Shown in pieces: positions 19,755-31,900 of a DNA stretch of 64,000 bases. The notes under the pieces are model-generated. The model did not search any database. It was not told where the DNA came from and saw only the letters and a program-made list of their open reading frames with translations. Within the stretch, counting starts at the first letter, position 1. Each line of letters opens with the position of its first letter. The translations under genes were made by a program, and so were the position numbers. This DNA is from Blakeslea trispora. Taxonomy: Eukaryota; Mucoromycota; Mucoromycetes; Mucorales; Choanephoraceae. The stretch spans positions 248,001-312,000 of the forward strand of contig JAIWNE010000020.1 of the NCBI GenBank assembly GCA_025331445.1. Reading direction: 5' to 3'.

Positions 19755-21440
19755 TCAAAATACACACTTGTCATTTATACAAAGAGTGTCAATGGATTGA
19801 CATTTGATCTCTAAATAACCAGCTGAAAATGCCTCAAGTAAATCTATATCCTCAAGCAAATCGGATGTGAACCAGTAAGTCTGAATAGCTAAATCTTGCC
19901 ATGATAAGGGATGTTGCTTCATAACAGTATCCAGAAGAAAAGCATCTGTCTCATTCAGCTTCTTGACTTTCTTGGGTATAGTTGAGAGAAACTCATCTTT
20001 GCCTTGATATCCAGGCACAACAAACCATTCTGACCTGATTTGCGATTGCACGTGAAAAATCTGAATGGCTTGCAAAAGATTTGATACATAAGCATATTGA
20101 ATGCTAATGGAACATAGCTTTTGTTGTTGCAAATCTAAAGAAACTTTATCGTATCGACTGTGGAATTTAGCTCGATTTAAGCAAATGTGTTTCAGTTGTA
20201 AGCAGCAGATACAGACGCAATCAAAGCAGCCATCAAGTAGGGTGCAAGTGTTTACATGTATCTCTTCAAGTGGATGCTGCGTATCAAGACATAGATTGCT
20301 TCGCTTGTTCTGCAGCTCCATTTCATTGAGCTCAAGATACTTCAGTTGAGGGAAGCAATGCAAGACAACATCTATCCATAAGGGGTCTACCAAATGTATG
20401 TAATTTGGCCTTAAAACCAGACGACTTAGATTAGGACATGCATTACCGATGATTTCCATAGGTCTACAAGTCTTTGTGTTATGCCAATAACAAATGTCTA
20501 GACTAGTGATGACTGAGAAGTAATTGGGATATTCCCGACATGTCTCTAGATAGAGACGGCTGGTGATAGGCATGTTTGATGTGTTTGTAAGGTGTATGTT
20601 CTCTCGCTTGTATAGCTGTTGGCAGAGGTCTTGATCAGGTAGGATATTGGCTGTTTCTAGATGAGTCAATCGTGGACACTTGGCTAAAAAGTGACTGTAG
20701 ATTGAGATCCTTTGCTGTTGATCTAGCATGTAAGTGGTACCATACCAAGAGGATAGATTAAAATCATTGTCTTGATTAAACATCTCAGTCCTTATCTTTA
20801 ATGAGTGTAGGTTTGGGTAACATTCGCCTATACCAGACAGCCACTGACATATTTCCCAACAAGTGTGAACATTGTTCAGTGTTAGCTTTAGCTCTTTTAT
20901 ACTGTCTATTCGAATTGGCTCTTGTCTTTCAGGGCTACTTTGTTCTAAATAAGAGCATCTGATAGAAAAATCTTCCAACAAAGGACATGTCATACAGATA
21001 TCTTTCAAAATATTGGCATCAGAATGGCTGTCGTATCCCAAATCAATCATGATGCTTTTCAAATGATGAGGAAAAAACGCATCTATAAAGGTATACGCTA
21101 TTTGCCTTGCACAACCATAACTAGTATAATAAAGGCAATCATGAACTGATAAATCTAATTGAATTGAGCCCAAACGAGAAAACGATAGCTTCATTTTCTC
21201 GATGTCTCCTCCCTCTAATGCATATGGCCCTATAACAAGGTGTTGAACAAAACAATGGTATCTGGTTTGATTCAGGAAGCTATCGAATTGGTTTCTTGTA
21301 CCAATACTGACACTCTGAAACAAGCATCTGATAAAAGCATCATGAAATAGATGGTTAACGAATATACATTGAAGGCAGCTTTCTTGTGAGAGATAGAAAC
21401 CAATACGCTGATATATCTCGAATGGCAGATTATGCATCAT
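19755..21440 (-). CDS. F-box / leucine-rich-repeat-like protein
   Basis: Single-exon gene, 561 residues. The N-terminus (MMHNLPFEIYQRIGFYLSQE, then CLQCIFVNHLFHDA) matches an F-box: L-P-x-E-I, hydrophobic helix, and a V-N/H-x-x-F segment. The body contains irregular leucine-rich segments with many cysteine/leucine pairs (CPLLEDFSIRC, CPRLTHLETANI, CPNLSRLVLRPN, FPQLKYLELNEMEL, CLQLKHICLNRAKF), the C-P-x-L-x-x-L pattern of AMN1/F-box-LRR proteins. It likely serves as an SCF substrate receptor. Compared with the protein at 2352-4016 the repeats are more regular. No known substrate can be inferred. Confidence 0.87.
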   Translation of the reverse strand: MMHNLPFEIYQRIGFYLSQESCLQCIFVNHLFHDAFIRCLFQSVSIGTRNQFDSFLNQTRYHCFVQHLVIGPYALEGGDIEKMKLSFSRLGSIQLDLSVHDCLYYTSYGCARQIAYTFIDAFFPHHLKSIMIDLGYDSHSDANILKDICMTCPLLEDFSIRCSYLEQSSPERQEPIRIDSIKELKLTLNNVHTCWEICQWLSGIGECYPNLHSLKIRTEMFNQDNDFNLSSWYGTTYMLDQQQRISIYSHFLAKCPRLTHLETANILPDQDLCQQLYKRENIHLTNTSNMPITSRLYLETCREYPNYFSVITSLDICYWHNTKTCRPMEIIGNACPNLSRLVLRPNYIHLVDPLWIDVVLHCFPQLKYLELNEMELQNKRSNLCLDTQHPLEEIHVNTCTLLDGCFDCVCICCLQLKHICLNRAKFHSRYDKVSLDLQQQKLCSISIQYAYVSNLLQAIQIFHVQSQIRSEWFVVPGYQGKDEFLSTIPKKVKKLNETDAFLLDTVMKQHPLSWQDLAIQTYWFTSDLLEDIDLLEAFSAGYLEIKCQSIDTLCINDKCVF

Positions 21441-21855
21441 ACGGCGAAAAAAAAAACTAAGGCTCTAAACAAAAGAAGAAAAAAAGGAAATTATTTTATG
21501 TAGTGTACATTTGCCGCAGTTATTTTCAACAGCTAAACTACTTCAGCCACGTTGTTGATTTAAAAGGTCTTGCCCTCTAGTTGAAGAGATGGCTTTTTAC
21601 AAGTGTACATTAAACACTACTGAAACTCAGCCATCAAATTGCATAGGCTCGTTTTGTTCTAAATAAAGAGCAACAAATTTATTATGTAGAAATACAAGAG
21701 AAATGTAGGATATATACGTGTGTGTGTGTGTGTAAAATGTATCAAGGCCTATTCGTTTTTAATAATAAAAAAATACATTTCTTTAATCATCCATAGTTAA
21801 ACGAACTATATACAAAAAAATAAGTATAAACTGTGTCTTCATTTTTTTTTTTTTT
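21441..21855. other. Gap with no gene; short (GT)n run
   Basis: About 415 bp lying between two minus-strand genes: upstream flank of the F-box gene and 3' flank of the VTC gene. Contains (GT)7-type repeat near 21718-21732 and poly-T near 21843-21856; no coding feature. Confidence 0.5.
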
Positions 21856-24195
21856 TCACTTACGGAACATATTGATAGAGATGGCTATCACAACAGCAAA
21901 AGTCAAAATGGCAGGGGCATATTTGTCTGAAAAGTCACCCAGTTCATTACGTTGAACACGGTTAGCACGATTGTGATATTGGTAAAGAGCATAGATCATG
22001 ACAGACATGGATAAGACAGTGAAGATAAAGGCAGAGATGCGACCAGTCTTGTCCGAAAAGTTCAAGAGGCCAACAGCCAAACCACCCAACAGTAAGGTAA
22101 ACTTGAGCCAATGTAAGAATGTACGTTCATTGGCAAAGTAAGTCTTGGCAGGTGGTGCCTTGGTAGGAATAGGACGACCACGCTTTGTTGTAGCATCCTT
22201 TCGGATAAAGATCGTTTTAGACTTCTTGAACAAGTTCTTCAGACCGGCTGGCGAGAGTTGTTTCAACAGACCTTGTTGTTTATCTGTGTTGGTATAAAAG
22301 TTGCCATCGCCAATCAAGAGGGGAGTAGATTCGGTGGCATCGCGCATGGTACGTTGAACGTGTTCGTCTGTTGTCAGCTTAGAACCATCATGAACAGCAC
22401 TACTGCTACTATGAGAAGCAGCACTACTGCCAGCATTACTTTCAGGACGTGAGACACCGATGATCTTGTTACGAGGCTTACGGATATCAATGTCCATCTG
22501 GGGTAACCAGAAAGGCAACACATTGATCTTATCTTCCATCAGGGTAGCACAACCATGAATGAACTTGCTGAACTTGGGTACAGATTCGACAAGATGAGAA
22601 TTGACGAGCTCAACAACCCATTGAGGAGGTTCTTGACCTACATGTGTCTGTAACTTGACTTCCAAGACAGCGTAGGGAAAACGACAGATATCACCTTCAG
22701 GCAACTGCTTAAAAGGGTAGTCAACACCAATGTCCATACGACGCCAGTTATCACCTGAACGAACACGACCATCGCCATTGTCTTCGCGAATCAAGGTCAA
22801 CTCAGTATCCAGACTGATACGAACACGGGCATCACCAGGCAACTGAAAGGCAGTACGATTGTAGAAAGTACGCATCATGGGATGAAGGCGTTTGGTCAAG
22901 ACAGTGTATTGAACCTCTTGAGCAAGTTGTTCAAGCTCCTGAATTTCCTTTTCTGACTTGCGGCCTTGTTCTCTTGTCTTTGCAAATAATTCATCTGTAG
23001 TATAATTGCCTTGAAGGAAGCTATTTAAATACTTTTCTTTGATTGGGAAACGTGCCTTGACGGACTTTTCGCCTGTCCAATCTTCATGGTGAGTTTTACG
23101 TTCCACAAAGATCGTATTGGAGTCCATGCCACCATACCAACGCATACGAATCGCTTCAGCACCCTCTGTCTTTTCTAAACGACCCATGTAGAGCTCAAAA
23201 TCATCATTGTCATAATAAATACTGGTGATGGCAGAATCTTGAGCCTCAAATTCTTTGTTGGGATTAAATACAAGTACAGGCAAGTGCTTTAAAATGAACA
23301 GCTTAAGTTCAGTAATGTTATCAGGATGAACCCTACCAAGAGATAAATTGGTTAGACAAAAGCTATCTAAACAGTCGATCTTACTTTACCAATATTTAGT
23401 TGTGTTTCTAACAAAGGCTGATTGTTTACCACCAGCACCAGAGTCACCAGAACGTTCTTTACCTCTTGTTCTTACACGATCATAAAGTGAGGAGATACGA
23501 ATGATGAGTGCATCGTAGTTTTCCTTATAAAATGGTTTGGCATTCAAACGGACACCAAACATAGGCTTTAATGGCCAACCTGTCACTTTCTAATAAACAG
23601 TTAACCATGACTGTAACACAAACAGATCTCTTTTGCTCCCCTTCCCCCCCCCACGTGCAGCATATGATTGGTCAAAGAAATCATCTCTCTCTTTCTTTGC
23701 CCTTAAATGCGCACTTTGAAAATTTTTTTTCGGTATTTTCAACTTACATCATGCTTCTTTATAATCTTGAGAAATCCAGTATAGTTCAAACGGGTGAACT
23801 TGGCTAAATCATGTACATCCGCAATAATGTGTCCCAATTCAATTTCTGAAGCTGTAAATTCATCCTCTTCAGCATGCTCAGATTGACAAATGACATCGAC
23901 TTCTTTTGCTTCTTGTTCAATGCGTCGATTGATTTCACCAAGCTTCACGCGTTGAAAAGAATAGACCTTATCGAGTTCTTTCTCCAAAAGCTCGATAAAC
24001 TTACTCTCACTCTCTTCTGACCATACACCACCGAGAGCTTCTTTCTTTAAGATGGCCTTTAAATCATCATACGCTTAAAAGAAGAAGAGAGGATAAGCTT
24101 GGATCGACAGATGCTTGTGTATATGGATTCTTACCAACATAGTTGCTTGTCCAATCAGGATTTAAAGAGGTTCTAAGTGTATGTCCAAACTTCAT
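21856..24195 (-). CDS. VTC4: Vacuolar transporter chaperone 4-like polyphosphate polymerase
   Basis: Four exons (24195-24135, 24073-23748, 23589-23390, 23332-21856) sum to 687 residues. Order: N-terminal SPX domain starting [15 protein letters not shown] with KIIKKHD at its end; VTC tunnel domain with [56 protein letters not shown] and [10 protein letters not shown]; a low-complexity linker; and a C-terminal three-helix membrane domain ([38 protein letters not shown]). Known for the family: VTC4 polymerises ATP gamma-phosphate into polyphosphate while translocating it into the vacuole; SPX senses inositol pyrophosphates. The basic nucleotide/phosphate-binding residues and the metal-binding Glu (LEVK) are present, which favours the catalytic VTC4 type over VTC2/3. 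Divergent with POLD2 across 855 bp. Confidence 0.9.
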
Positions 24196-25050
24196 ATTTC
24201 TGTAATAATAACAACAAAAAAAGAAAAGAAAGAAAGAATAGATAAAGTTGAAACCAAAATAAACCTTTTTTTTATCTCTCTCAAAAGCGTACTTTTAAAA
24301 AAAAATAGGATTGTACAAATGAGACAGTTAAAAACCTATGGAATTTGACATTTAGGGAAATCAAATGTCAAATTGAGAAAATGGAAATCAAAGCAGAGAA
24401 GCTGATTGGCTCTTTGATTGTAAACAGTTTGAATATCAACTCCTTTGCAGTGGATTGAGATTAAAAAAAGAATGGATCAGTTCCCAAAATGGATTTGTCA
24501 AATTGTCAAACACAAAGTAATGTTATGAAGAGATTGTCTAGTTATTGTCCATCTTGATATAAGCAATTAGCCAAAGTAATATGGACTAATAGATATCTGA
24601 TGAAGATAGTCCTCTTGTACACACATCTAAAGCATATGTTCTCAGTGTTGATAAAGACTATTTTTTGACAAAAACAAATGGATGTTCTAATAGGAACTGT
24701 CAAATACTTTCTACTAATTTATATCATTCTATAGTTGACAACAAAAGCGAGAGACAGAGAAAATCTCTTCTTGTACTATGGATTTATTTGAGTTTTTTGG
24801 TTTGTCAAAACAAACTCAACTCATAATAAACAAAGCCGTTCATTTAACTATCCATTGCCTTTCTACTTGGAAAAAGGAATAGCTGCTTTTGCGATAACCT
24901 ATAACAGAGACACTTCATAGTCTTTTTTCTGTATTATGCAAGTCACACTCAATCGCGCTCCAAGGCGCGAAATCGAAATCCTCAAAAAAAAAAAATTCGC
25001 GTCATAACCTTCTTTTTTTCTTTCTTTCTCTCATTAATAAAGCTAATTCT
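24196..25050. promoter_or_regulatory. Divergent promoter region with E2F/MBF-like sites near POLD2
   Basis: This 855-bp space separates the divergent VTC4-like and POLD2 genes. About 80 bp before the POLD2 start lies GGCGCGAAA (24964-24972; complement TTTCGCGCC, an exact match to the E2F-type TTTCGCGC) and about 50 bp before it TTCGCGTC (24996-25003). CpG-containing sites are rare in this AT-rich region. Such sites are the standard S-phase control elements of replication genes. The rest is AT-rich without further recognisable elements. Confidence 0.5.
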
Positions 25051-26792
25051 ATGGATCAAGCGTATGTTTTTAATGCGATTCATTTAATCTAGTCTACGTC
25101 TGATTTGTTTTGCTCATATCCTTTGTTTTTAAAATAAATAGAACCGAATTCTGTAGTTCGCCCAGCCACGAACATACCACACTTGAACGTCACCTATCAT
25201 CTTTTGACGAACTTACTACACTAAAAGACACTCTGTTGGTCAAGAAACGCACCTTTCAACAACAATATGCATCTATCTATTATGTTCGATTGGTTCAGTT
25301 AAGAAAAGCTCTAGAGAAGACAGTCAAGGCACGGTGGAGCTCAGTTCCCGAGAACCCACAGTTTTTATCGAAAATCCTAGATATTCAACCTGGTCGATTA
25401 TGTTATATGTTGGGTACAATCTACCTCGAGATGACCAATAAACCGAATGTCATGAACAACCTTGAAGACGAAGTAAAAAACAAATAAGCAACACGGGTGT
25501 AGTTATATACTCACTCCCCTTTTGTATCCATAGGAATCTCTTTTAAGACCACCTACACCTGCAAAATATAGAACCGATGCCGATGTCATCTCATTAGAAG
25601 ATGAATCAGGCCGTATAGAAATAACAGGCCATTGTCTCAATAAAGAATTTCTAGTGACTGGTACTGTGGTTGGTGTCTTGGGTAAAGAAGTGACACGAGG
25701 TTCATTTGAAGTAATGGACATCTGTTTACCTGGTATGGCAGAACAAGATGCATTGAAAAAGAATTCAAAGAAGAGTAAGTCATCATACACATTTTTTTGG
25801 GTTTGTTTTATTCACTTTTTCTCTTTATAGATCATCATGAAGCAAACTATGCAGCTATTCTATCTGGTCTTCATGTAGGTGGTGAAGATCAGAATGATAT
25901 GCGTATGCAACTCTTGTCCGATTTCTTGACAGGTGAATTAGGAAGTTCTGCCGATGCTCAATCTAGCTCTAGGATATCACGTGTCATTTTTGCAGGCAAT
26001 TCTCTCTCTAAGCCTACAAAGATTGCAGAAAAATCCGATGCAGTGGTAAGAACGAACAAGGAAAAAAAAAAACTAAATACAATAGAATCACTAAATGTGT
26101 GTCTGTCAGTAGAAAAAGTATGGTTATAACAATCAGAATTTTGATGCTTCACCTATGCTTCAATTAGACGAATGGTTAGAGGAAATCTGTAGTAGTGTGG
26201 ATGTCGATATTATGCCTGGTATCACAGATCCTTCTCCATTGCATTTACCACAACAGCCTATGCATCCGTCCATGTTTGCCAATACACACCGCCTATCTAC
26301 TTTTCATAGTGTGACGAATCCTTATTGGTGTAAAATAGAGGATGTCATGTAAATGAACAAAATACGAGAGAGAGAGAAATAGTAAAGATGACTGACATAT
26401 GATTTAGGTTATTGGGTACCTCAGGTCAAAATGTAGATGATATTTATCGATATGTTTCTTCAGAAGATAGACTCAAGATGGCAGAGAAATGCATGTATTG
26501 GAGACATATAGCACCCTCTGCACCAGATACACTATGGGTCTATCCGTTTGAAAATAGAGATCCATTTATTGTCGAGAAATGCCCTCATGTCTATTTTGTC
26601 GGTAATCAACCTCATTTTGAAGATAGTCTCTTACAAGGCCCTGATGGACAAAAGACACGTGTGATCCTTGTACCTTCTTTTGCAGAGACAGGTATTGTTG
26701 TGTTGGTCAATTTAGATACACTTGAATGTAGTGCAGTCCATATCAGTGATCATGGCATTCAATCGATAGACAGAATGGATGAATCATCATAA
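25051..26792 (+). CDS. POLD2: DNA polymerase delta small subunit (B-subunit)
   Basis: Six exons can be traced. The first is tiny (ATG at 25051, MDQ plus two bases), joined to TEFCSSPSHEHTTLERH from 25141. Recognisable parts: QQQYASIYYVRLVQLRKAL and ILDIQPGRLCYMLGTIY (N-terminal region), VISLEDESGRIEITG and LVTGTVVGVLGKE (OB fold), then the calcineurin-like domain with ILSGLHVGGED, LLSDFLTGELGS, RVIFAGNSL, DVDIMPGITDPS (loop lacking catalytic residues), LLGTSGQNVDDIYRY and FVGNQPHFEDS. This is the order in POLD2/Pol31. Known role: it bridges the catalytic subunit and Pol32/POLD3 in lagging-strand synthesis and translesion polymerase zeta. It converges tightly (69 bp) with the glycosyltransferase downstream. 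Confidence 0.93.
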
Positions 26793-26861
26793 ATAAACAC
26801 GGTTTTATTATTGTTATTATAAAATATTACTATATAGAGGGATATATAAATATATATGATT

Positions 26862-28136
26862 TTACCAGCCTGTGATATTGATATGACGTTCTTCTAAAAA
26901 CTTGAATAGAGAACCAGGCTGTTTAGACCATTGATTATGCCAATGATAGGCAAATGTCTGTAACAGTCTTTCCTTGTCAAATTCAGTCTCAATAAAGGCA
27001 TTTGGCATGGAATTTTTGGGAGAGCAGACCATGGAGTCAGTAAAACACCAAGGAAGGACAGCCCAAGGCCGAATACCATGATGCAATAGACGTCTATAGA
27101 TACGATAGTACATGTATCCTCCCCAGTCAATTGTATCAGGACGAGGTAAAGGCCCTGATGCCAATTCACTCAACATTTCGCAGAGATAGGGAGAGTGCTT
27201 ATAGAATCGCATGAAGGCACCGTTGAAGGGAAATCCATTGGGCAAGAAACAGTCCCATTGAGAGAGCCATTCATGTTCCAATAAGGGAGCCATATCACGG
27301 ATAAACAAACTGTCCATATCAAACCACATACCACCATAACGGTAGATGGCCATCAATCGAATCAGATCACCATCCAGATAACCACTGTTGTCTTTGAATT
27401 CAAGATGAGAAGAACCCTCCATAGGTGATCCCTTGGCAAGTTCAATGGGGTCATATAGCTTGATCTGAAGTCGATCACCCACATGAGATTGAATTAGTTG
27501 GATGATGGGCGAGACAGTGAGATCCCCATTGGACCAGAGATAGAGTACAGTATTGTTTGGATTCTGAGTGGCGAAAAAGGATCGTAAGGTAGCCAATTGC
27601 TTGGGTCCGACAGGTGCAATATCAGCACGCCAATAGGCATGGTAAATGATCTTTTCCTCTCGTGAGGTGGAGTATTTCAATGCTCGATCGGATCGGATGG
27701 TGGCTGCAAAATCATAACAGTCATAGTCTTCCATCAGGCTGATACCAGGTGCAACATCGTATGTATATTCTCTCACGCCATTCTTATAAGGACTATCGTC
27801 TGGTAGCTTATCAAAGCAGCCTGCAAGAGGCGCATCATAAGCATCATCCGCATGTGAGATCCAGTTACGAAGGTACACACGTACATTCAGTTGAAGTTGG
27901 CAGATGGCAAAGAAAGAGACAACGACAAAGATAATAGTCAAGATGACAAACTTTATCACTGTTGATACTCTCCACCGTTTAGGCCTTATGAATGAAGAAG
28001 GATTGGGCAGCCTTACATAGGCACCATTCTGTCTAAAAGGGTTCGGAAGCATGGATAATAAAGAAAAAAAAAGAAGAAAGAGAGAAAAAAAAATCTGAGA
28101 TCTAAAACTAGAAAGAATAGGCTTTTTTTTTATCAC
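26862..28136 (-). CDS. Type II membrane glycosyltransferase with DXD motif
   Basis: Single exon, up to 424 residues. Initiation probably occurs at the Met of MLPNPFRQNGAY (about 28052), because the preceding 28 residues are hydrophobic/low-complexity and overlap a T/A-rich leader; the longer form is listed. A signal-anchor helix (VIKFVILTIIFVVVSFFAI) follows, then a luminal catalytic domain with IIYHAYWRADIAPVGPKQLA, LYLWSNGDL, LIRLMAIYRYGGMWFDMDS (the D-x-D sugar-nucleotide motif) and FNGAFMRFYKHSP. This is the 'sugar-binding region containing DXD motif' (Gly_transf_sug/GT32-type) fold; the likely location is the Golgi, on wall or glycoprotein glycans. Donor and linkage cannot be told. Downstream it converges with POLD2. 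Confidence 0.85.
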   Translation of the reverse strand: MIKKKPILSSFRSQIFFSLFLLFFSLLSMLPNPFRQNGAYVRLPNPSSFIRPKRWRVSTVIKFVILTIIFVVVSFFAICQLQLNVRVYLRNWISHADDAYDAPLAGCFDKLPDDSPYKNGVREYTYDVAPGISLMEDYDCYDFAATIRSDRALKYSTSREEKIIYHAYWRADIAPVGPKQLATLRSFFATQNPNNTVLYLWSNGDLTVSPIIQLIQSHVGDRLQIKLYDPIELAKGSPMEGSSHLEFKDNSGYLDGDLIRLMAIYRYGGMWFDMDSLFIRDMAPLLEHEWLSQWDCFLPNGFPFNGAFMRFYKHSPYLCEMLSELASGPLPRPDTIDWGGYMYYRIYRRLLHHGIRPWAVLPWCFTDSMVCSPKNSMPNAFIETEFDKERLLQTFAYHWHNQWSKQPGSLFKFLEERHINITGW

Positions 28137-28957
28137 TGAGCCTAATTTCTTTAAAGTTGAACACAGCCATCAAATTCATACTCTAAAATATGATTCCTGA
28201 TTTGCCCTCCCCAAAAAGTATAATTCATTGGATGTGCTAAAGTTTCCTTTAGGAAGACAAACAACCCGCTATGAATTACCATGTCAGAATAGCTCGCAAT
28301 TTAACAAAAAGAGTCCTTTAAAGGAAGGGATATAACGATAGCAGCATCAGGCTTCAAGCTCAGTAGGAAATAAAGGACTCCTCCTACTGAGGAAACGCGC
28401 CAAAAAAGTGAGAGAGATATATGTCAAATATTTCACCCCGCACAATTTTTAAAGATGTTGTGACCACTTCATAAGGAATGGTCGTGCATAGTTCATATGC
28501 ATACGGTTGGAAAGCTCTTTTAACACTCTTTCATCTTTGCTAGAAAATGTACTTCTTTCTGCGTTTTAAAATGGCCTTGAATACGGAGTGTCAAATAAGC
28601 CTTTAGAAAATAAAAAGAGAGTATTGTGACAAAAAATTACCAAATATGGAACAGCCAAAGAACAACAACAAGCTCTATATGGATGTGCACACAAACATGA
28701 AAATGATATGAGAAGCCTCAAGCAAAAACCGTAGATAACAAGCAACAAAAAAATTACATAGATTAAGCCTAAATCGGCCTGGGAGGGGGTTTAAGGGGGG
28801 AGGATCGTCCCTCCCCCTCACGCGAAACAAGCTTGAGTTAGGAACAGTAGATTAAGCTTAAGCCAGCAAACTACATTGTTGCTGTCAAGATAAAATACCT
28901 CTAATTTTAGAAATAAAATAAAACATTATCTCTTTCAAATAACAAATACTTAAAGAT
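28137..28957. other. Gap with hairpins; probable left end of the Helitron near 28.75-28.95 kb
   Basis: No gene seen. A 10-bp stem (28359-28368 with 28382-28391, CTCAGTAGGA arm) and a GC-rich hairpin (28796-28803 with 28810-28817, GGGGGAGG arm, 6-nt loop) stand out. GGCGCGT followed by TTTTTT-complement (GCGCCAAAAAA at 28397-28407) is an E2F-like site about 260 bp upstream of the glycosyltransferase. The segment from about 28740 may be the non-coding left flank of the Helitron. Confidence 0.4.
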
Positions 28958-31900
28958 ATGCCCAGAACTTGACTTAGATCTGGGCGCGATGAGAGAACGC
29001 CTCAATCAGAAGAAGAAAGAATCTACATCAGATTCCCTGCAAGCCTTCTAACAAGACAAGCAAACAGCACTGAAGACCTTGCCCCTGAAAGTCAGAGCAA
29101 TACTGCCCCAAGCCCTTCAACTGAAACTCTTGCATGTGATGACAAGAGTTCACTCATCCAAGTTGTACCTCAAGATGCAACCAATTTGATCGTCACATAC
29201 TCAGGCCAAACAAGTCGGTTTAGACTTTCCAATGTAGAAAATGAAAGGGCAAGAAGAAGAAGAGAGAATCAGCGATCCTACGTTGTAAGCAACTCTGAAT
29301 CAATTAGAAAGCGGCAGAGAGACCGAAACAATTCCGAAGAAGGAAGGTTGTATCGAAGAAGATATAGAGCCGAGCATAGTGAAGAAGCCAGACAGTATAG
29401 AGCTGAGCATAGTGAAGAAGCCAGAAAGTATAGAGCCGAGCATATCGAAGAAGCCAGACAGTATAGAGCTGCTCATATTGAAGAATATACTGAATACCAA
29501 AGAGAGTATCGGCAAAGACAGCAAACACCTTTGGAACCCGAGATAAAGTAATTTTTCTTAAAAAAAAAAGACATTCGTTTTAACACACAGCATCATATTC
29601 CAGATCAACTTAGAATGGCAAGCTGTTACTAATGAATATGAAGACTCAATTCGTCTTGGCCCTACCATCATTTGCTTTTGCTGTAGAAATCTCTTCTTCA
29701 AGAGGAGCACTTGTTTAGTAAGCAAGAACCAGCTGATTAGTTGGGGTTGCGATGAGGAGGTTGTTCTTGGAGCTTTTTGGGGCCTCCACCACAATGTATT
29801 CCAAGGACACAATATGGTTGCAAGAGAAGGCAATGATGAAGATGATGCAAAACATCGATCTTGTATGACTTGTAGAGCATCTTTAAAAAAACAAAGCTGC
29901 CAACTATTGCCTTGTCTCACGGCCTTCATTTTCCCGAGAAAGTAGAATGCGTCAACAGGCTCAGCAGACTCGAAGAAAGACTGGTAGCACCACGCCATAT
30001 CTTCCAATCTTTGTAGACCCATAAAGGTCTGCATGGTCAGTTCAGAAGTAAAGGTGCTATAGTCAATGTACCTGTCAACGTTGATACCTCTGTATCTTCT
30101 TTACCAAGATACCTTGACGATACTTCGACTGTACATGTTCACTTGGCAAGAAAGATGACTTACCTTAAGAACTACATGTAAGGAGTTGTCAAGCCTGACT
30201 ATGTTTGGACAGCAGTTCGCTACTTACTAGGAACTCCTCTCTACGTTGCTCATGATGTCGATGTTGTTGATGAAGAAGAATGGACTACTCGCAATTTACG
30301 TCAAGACAGTTCAAACGAATCGGTAGAATTCAATGAAGATGAGCTAGGTGGCATATTTGAAGAAGACTTTGGTCCAGATGATGACGAACAAGGCTCAGAC
30401 AATCAAGCCGAGACCAATGAAAATACTGGCTCCCAAAGTGAAGAGCAGGTTGATGGAGTAGATGAAGCCAATGCAGGAGTACAAGAAACTTTGCTTGTTG
30501 ATAATAACACTGTTCTCCGTATAGCCCCAGCAGAAGGAAACACACCTCTCTCCATTATTATGGATCAAGACTGTGATTTTCTGGCTTTCCCCCAAAATCT
30601 TCTTTGGACGAAAGTTGGTCACAACATCGTGTGTATCTTATCAGTCCATGGTCAAATCAATGACTCGCAGTTTCGATAGAAGAGTTGCAAGTCGTGCTGA
30701 TTGCCTTTTGTTTTTTGATCACAAGATTCGACTGTTGAAGATGAAAAGTAACTTGAACATCATCATACGAAAAAGAACAATGAAAGCCAACGGTGAGGAC
30801 AGCGAGCGAGCCATTACAGTAGAGGATGTTATCCAATCCAGAAAATGTAAATGCTTTGTTGAATCTTGATCAAGAATTCAAGGTTTTTACTGGTATTCGT
30901 TCGTCAGGCAGCTATTGGAAAGGACAGAAGCAACATGTTATGGCTATGATTGCACAAATAGGTATACCAACTATCTTTTTGACTGTTTTAGCTGCAAAAG
31001 CATTTTGACCTGAGCCCTTGGTTATATTGAAGAGAGTGGTTGACAACGATGCAATCACTGAAAGTCAATCAAACGAATTGAGTTATGCAGAAAAAGCCAG
31101 ATTGATACAAAGCGATCCAGTTACCTGCGCTCGCTACTTTGACCATAGATTCCGTGTCTTAAAAAAGACATGGTCTCATGAAGCAGGTCCTTTTGCGGGG
31201 TACAAGATCAAGAAATATTATTATAGAGTAGAATTCCAACAACGTGGTAGGCAAAAAGAAAAGTTCTTTAAATATATGCTTTTGGCTAACTTGTGCTATT
31301 TTAAAGGATCTTCACATATCCACATGCTCATTTGGTTGAAGGATGCGCCTGTTTTCAACAACAAGACTGGTACTGAAAGCAATCAGCAGGAAGCTTGCGA
31401 TTTTGTGGATAAGCTTGTTACATGCAAAAGAGAATGGGATGGAACTCCTCATGCCAAGAATGTAATGAGAATACATGGAGAACTTTGGTGGATAGTAGAC
31501 TTTCTCATAAACACACTCATACCTGTATAAGAAAACGAGGAGGAAAGGAAGTTTGCCGATTCAATATACCATTTCCACCAATGAAAGAGACAAGACTATT
31601 GACACCTGTAGAAGATCTTGAGTTTAATGCTGAAGAAAAGAACTGGTTGAAGGCTTTGAACAAAAGAATCAAAATGTATCTTAATGACAACATGTCCAAT
31701 TTGACCCAGTCAAATATGTCATTCGAAGATTTCTTGATTGAGTTGAATATCACAACCTACAACGACTATCTCAATGCTCTGCGTATCAACTTCAAGTTGA
31801 ACAAAATCTTTATCAAGCGTTCCACTAATGCAATTGTTACCAACAACTACAATGCTAAAGTTTTTGGTCTTATGCGGTCAAACATGAATATCAAATACAT

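Noticed and set aside
30330..30545. Minus-strand frames inside the Helitron
   Set aside because: Antisense shadows of the acidic linker of the Helitron protein on the plus strand.
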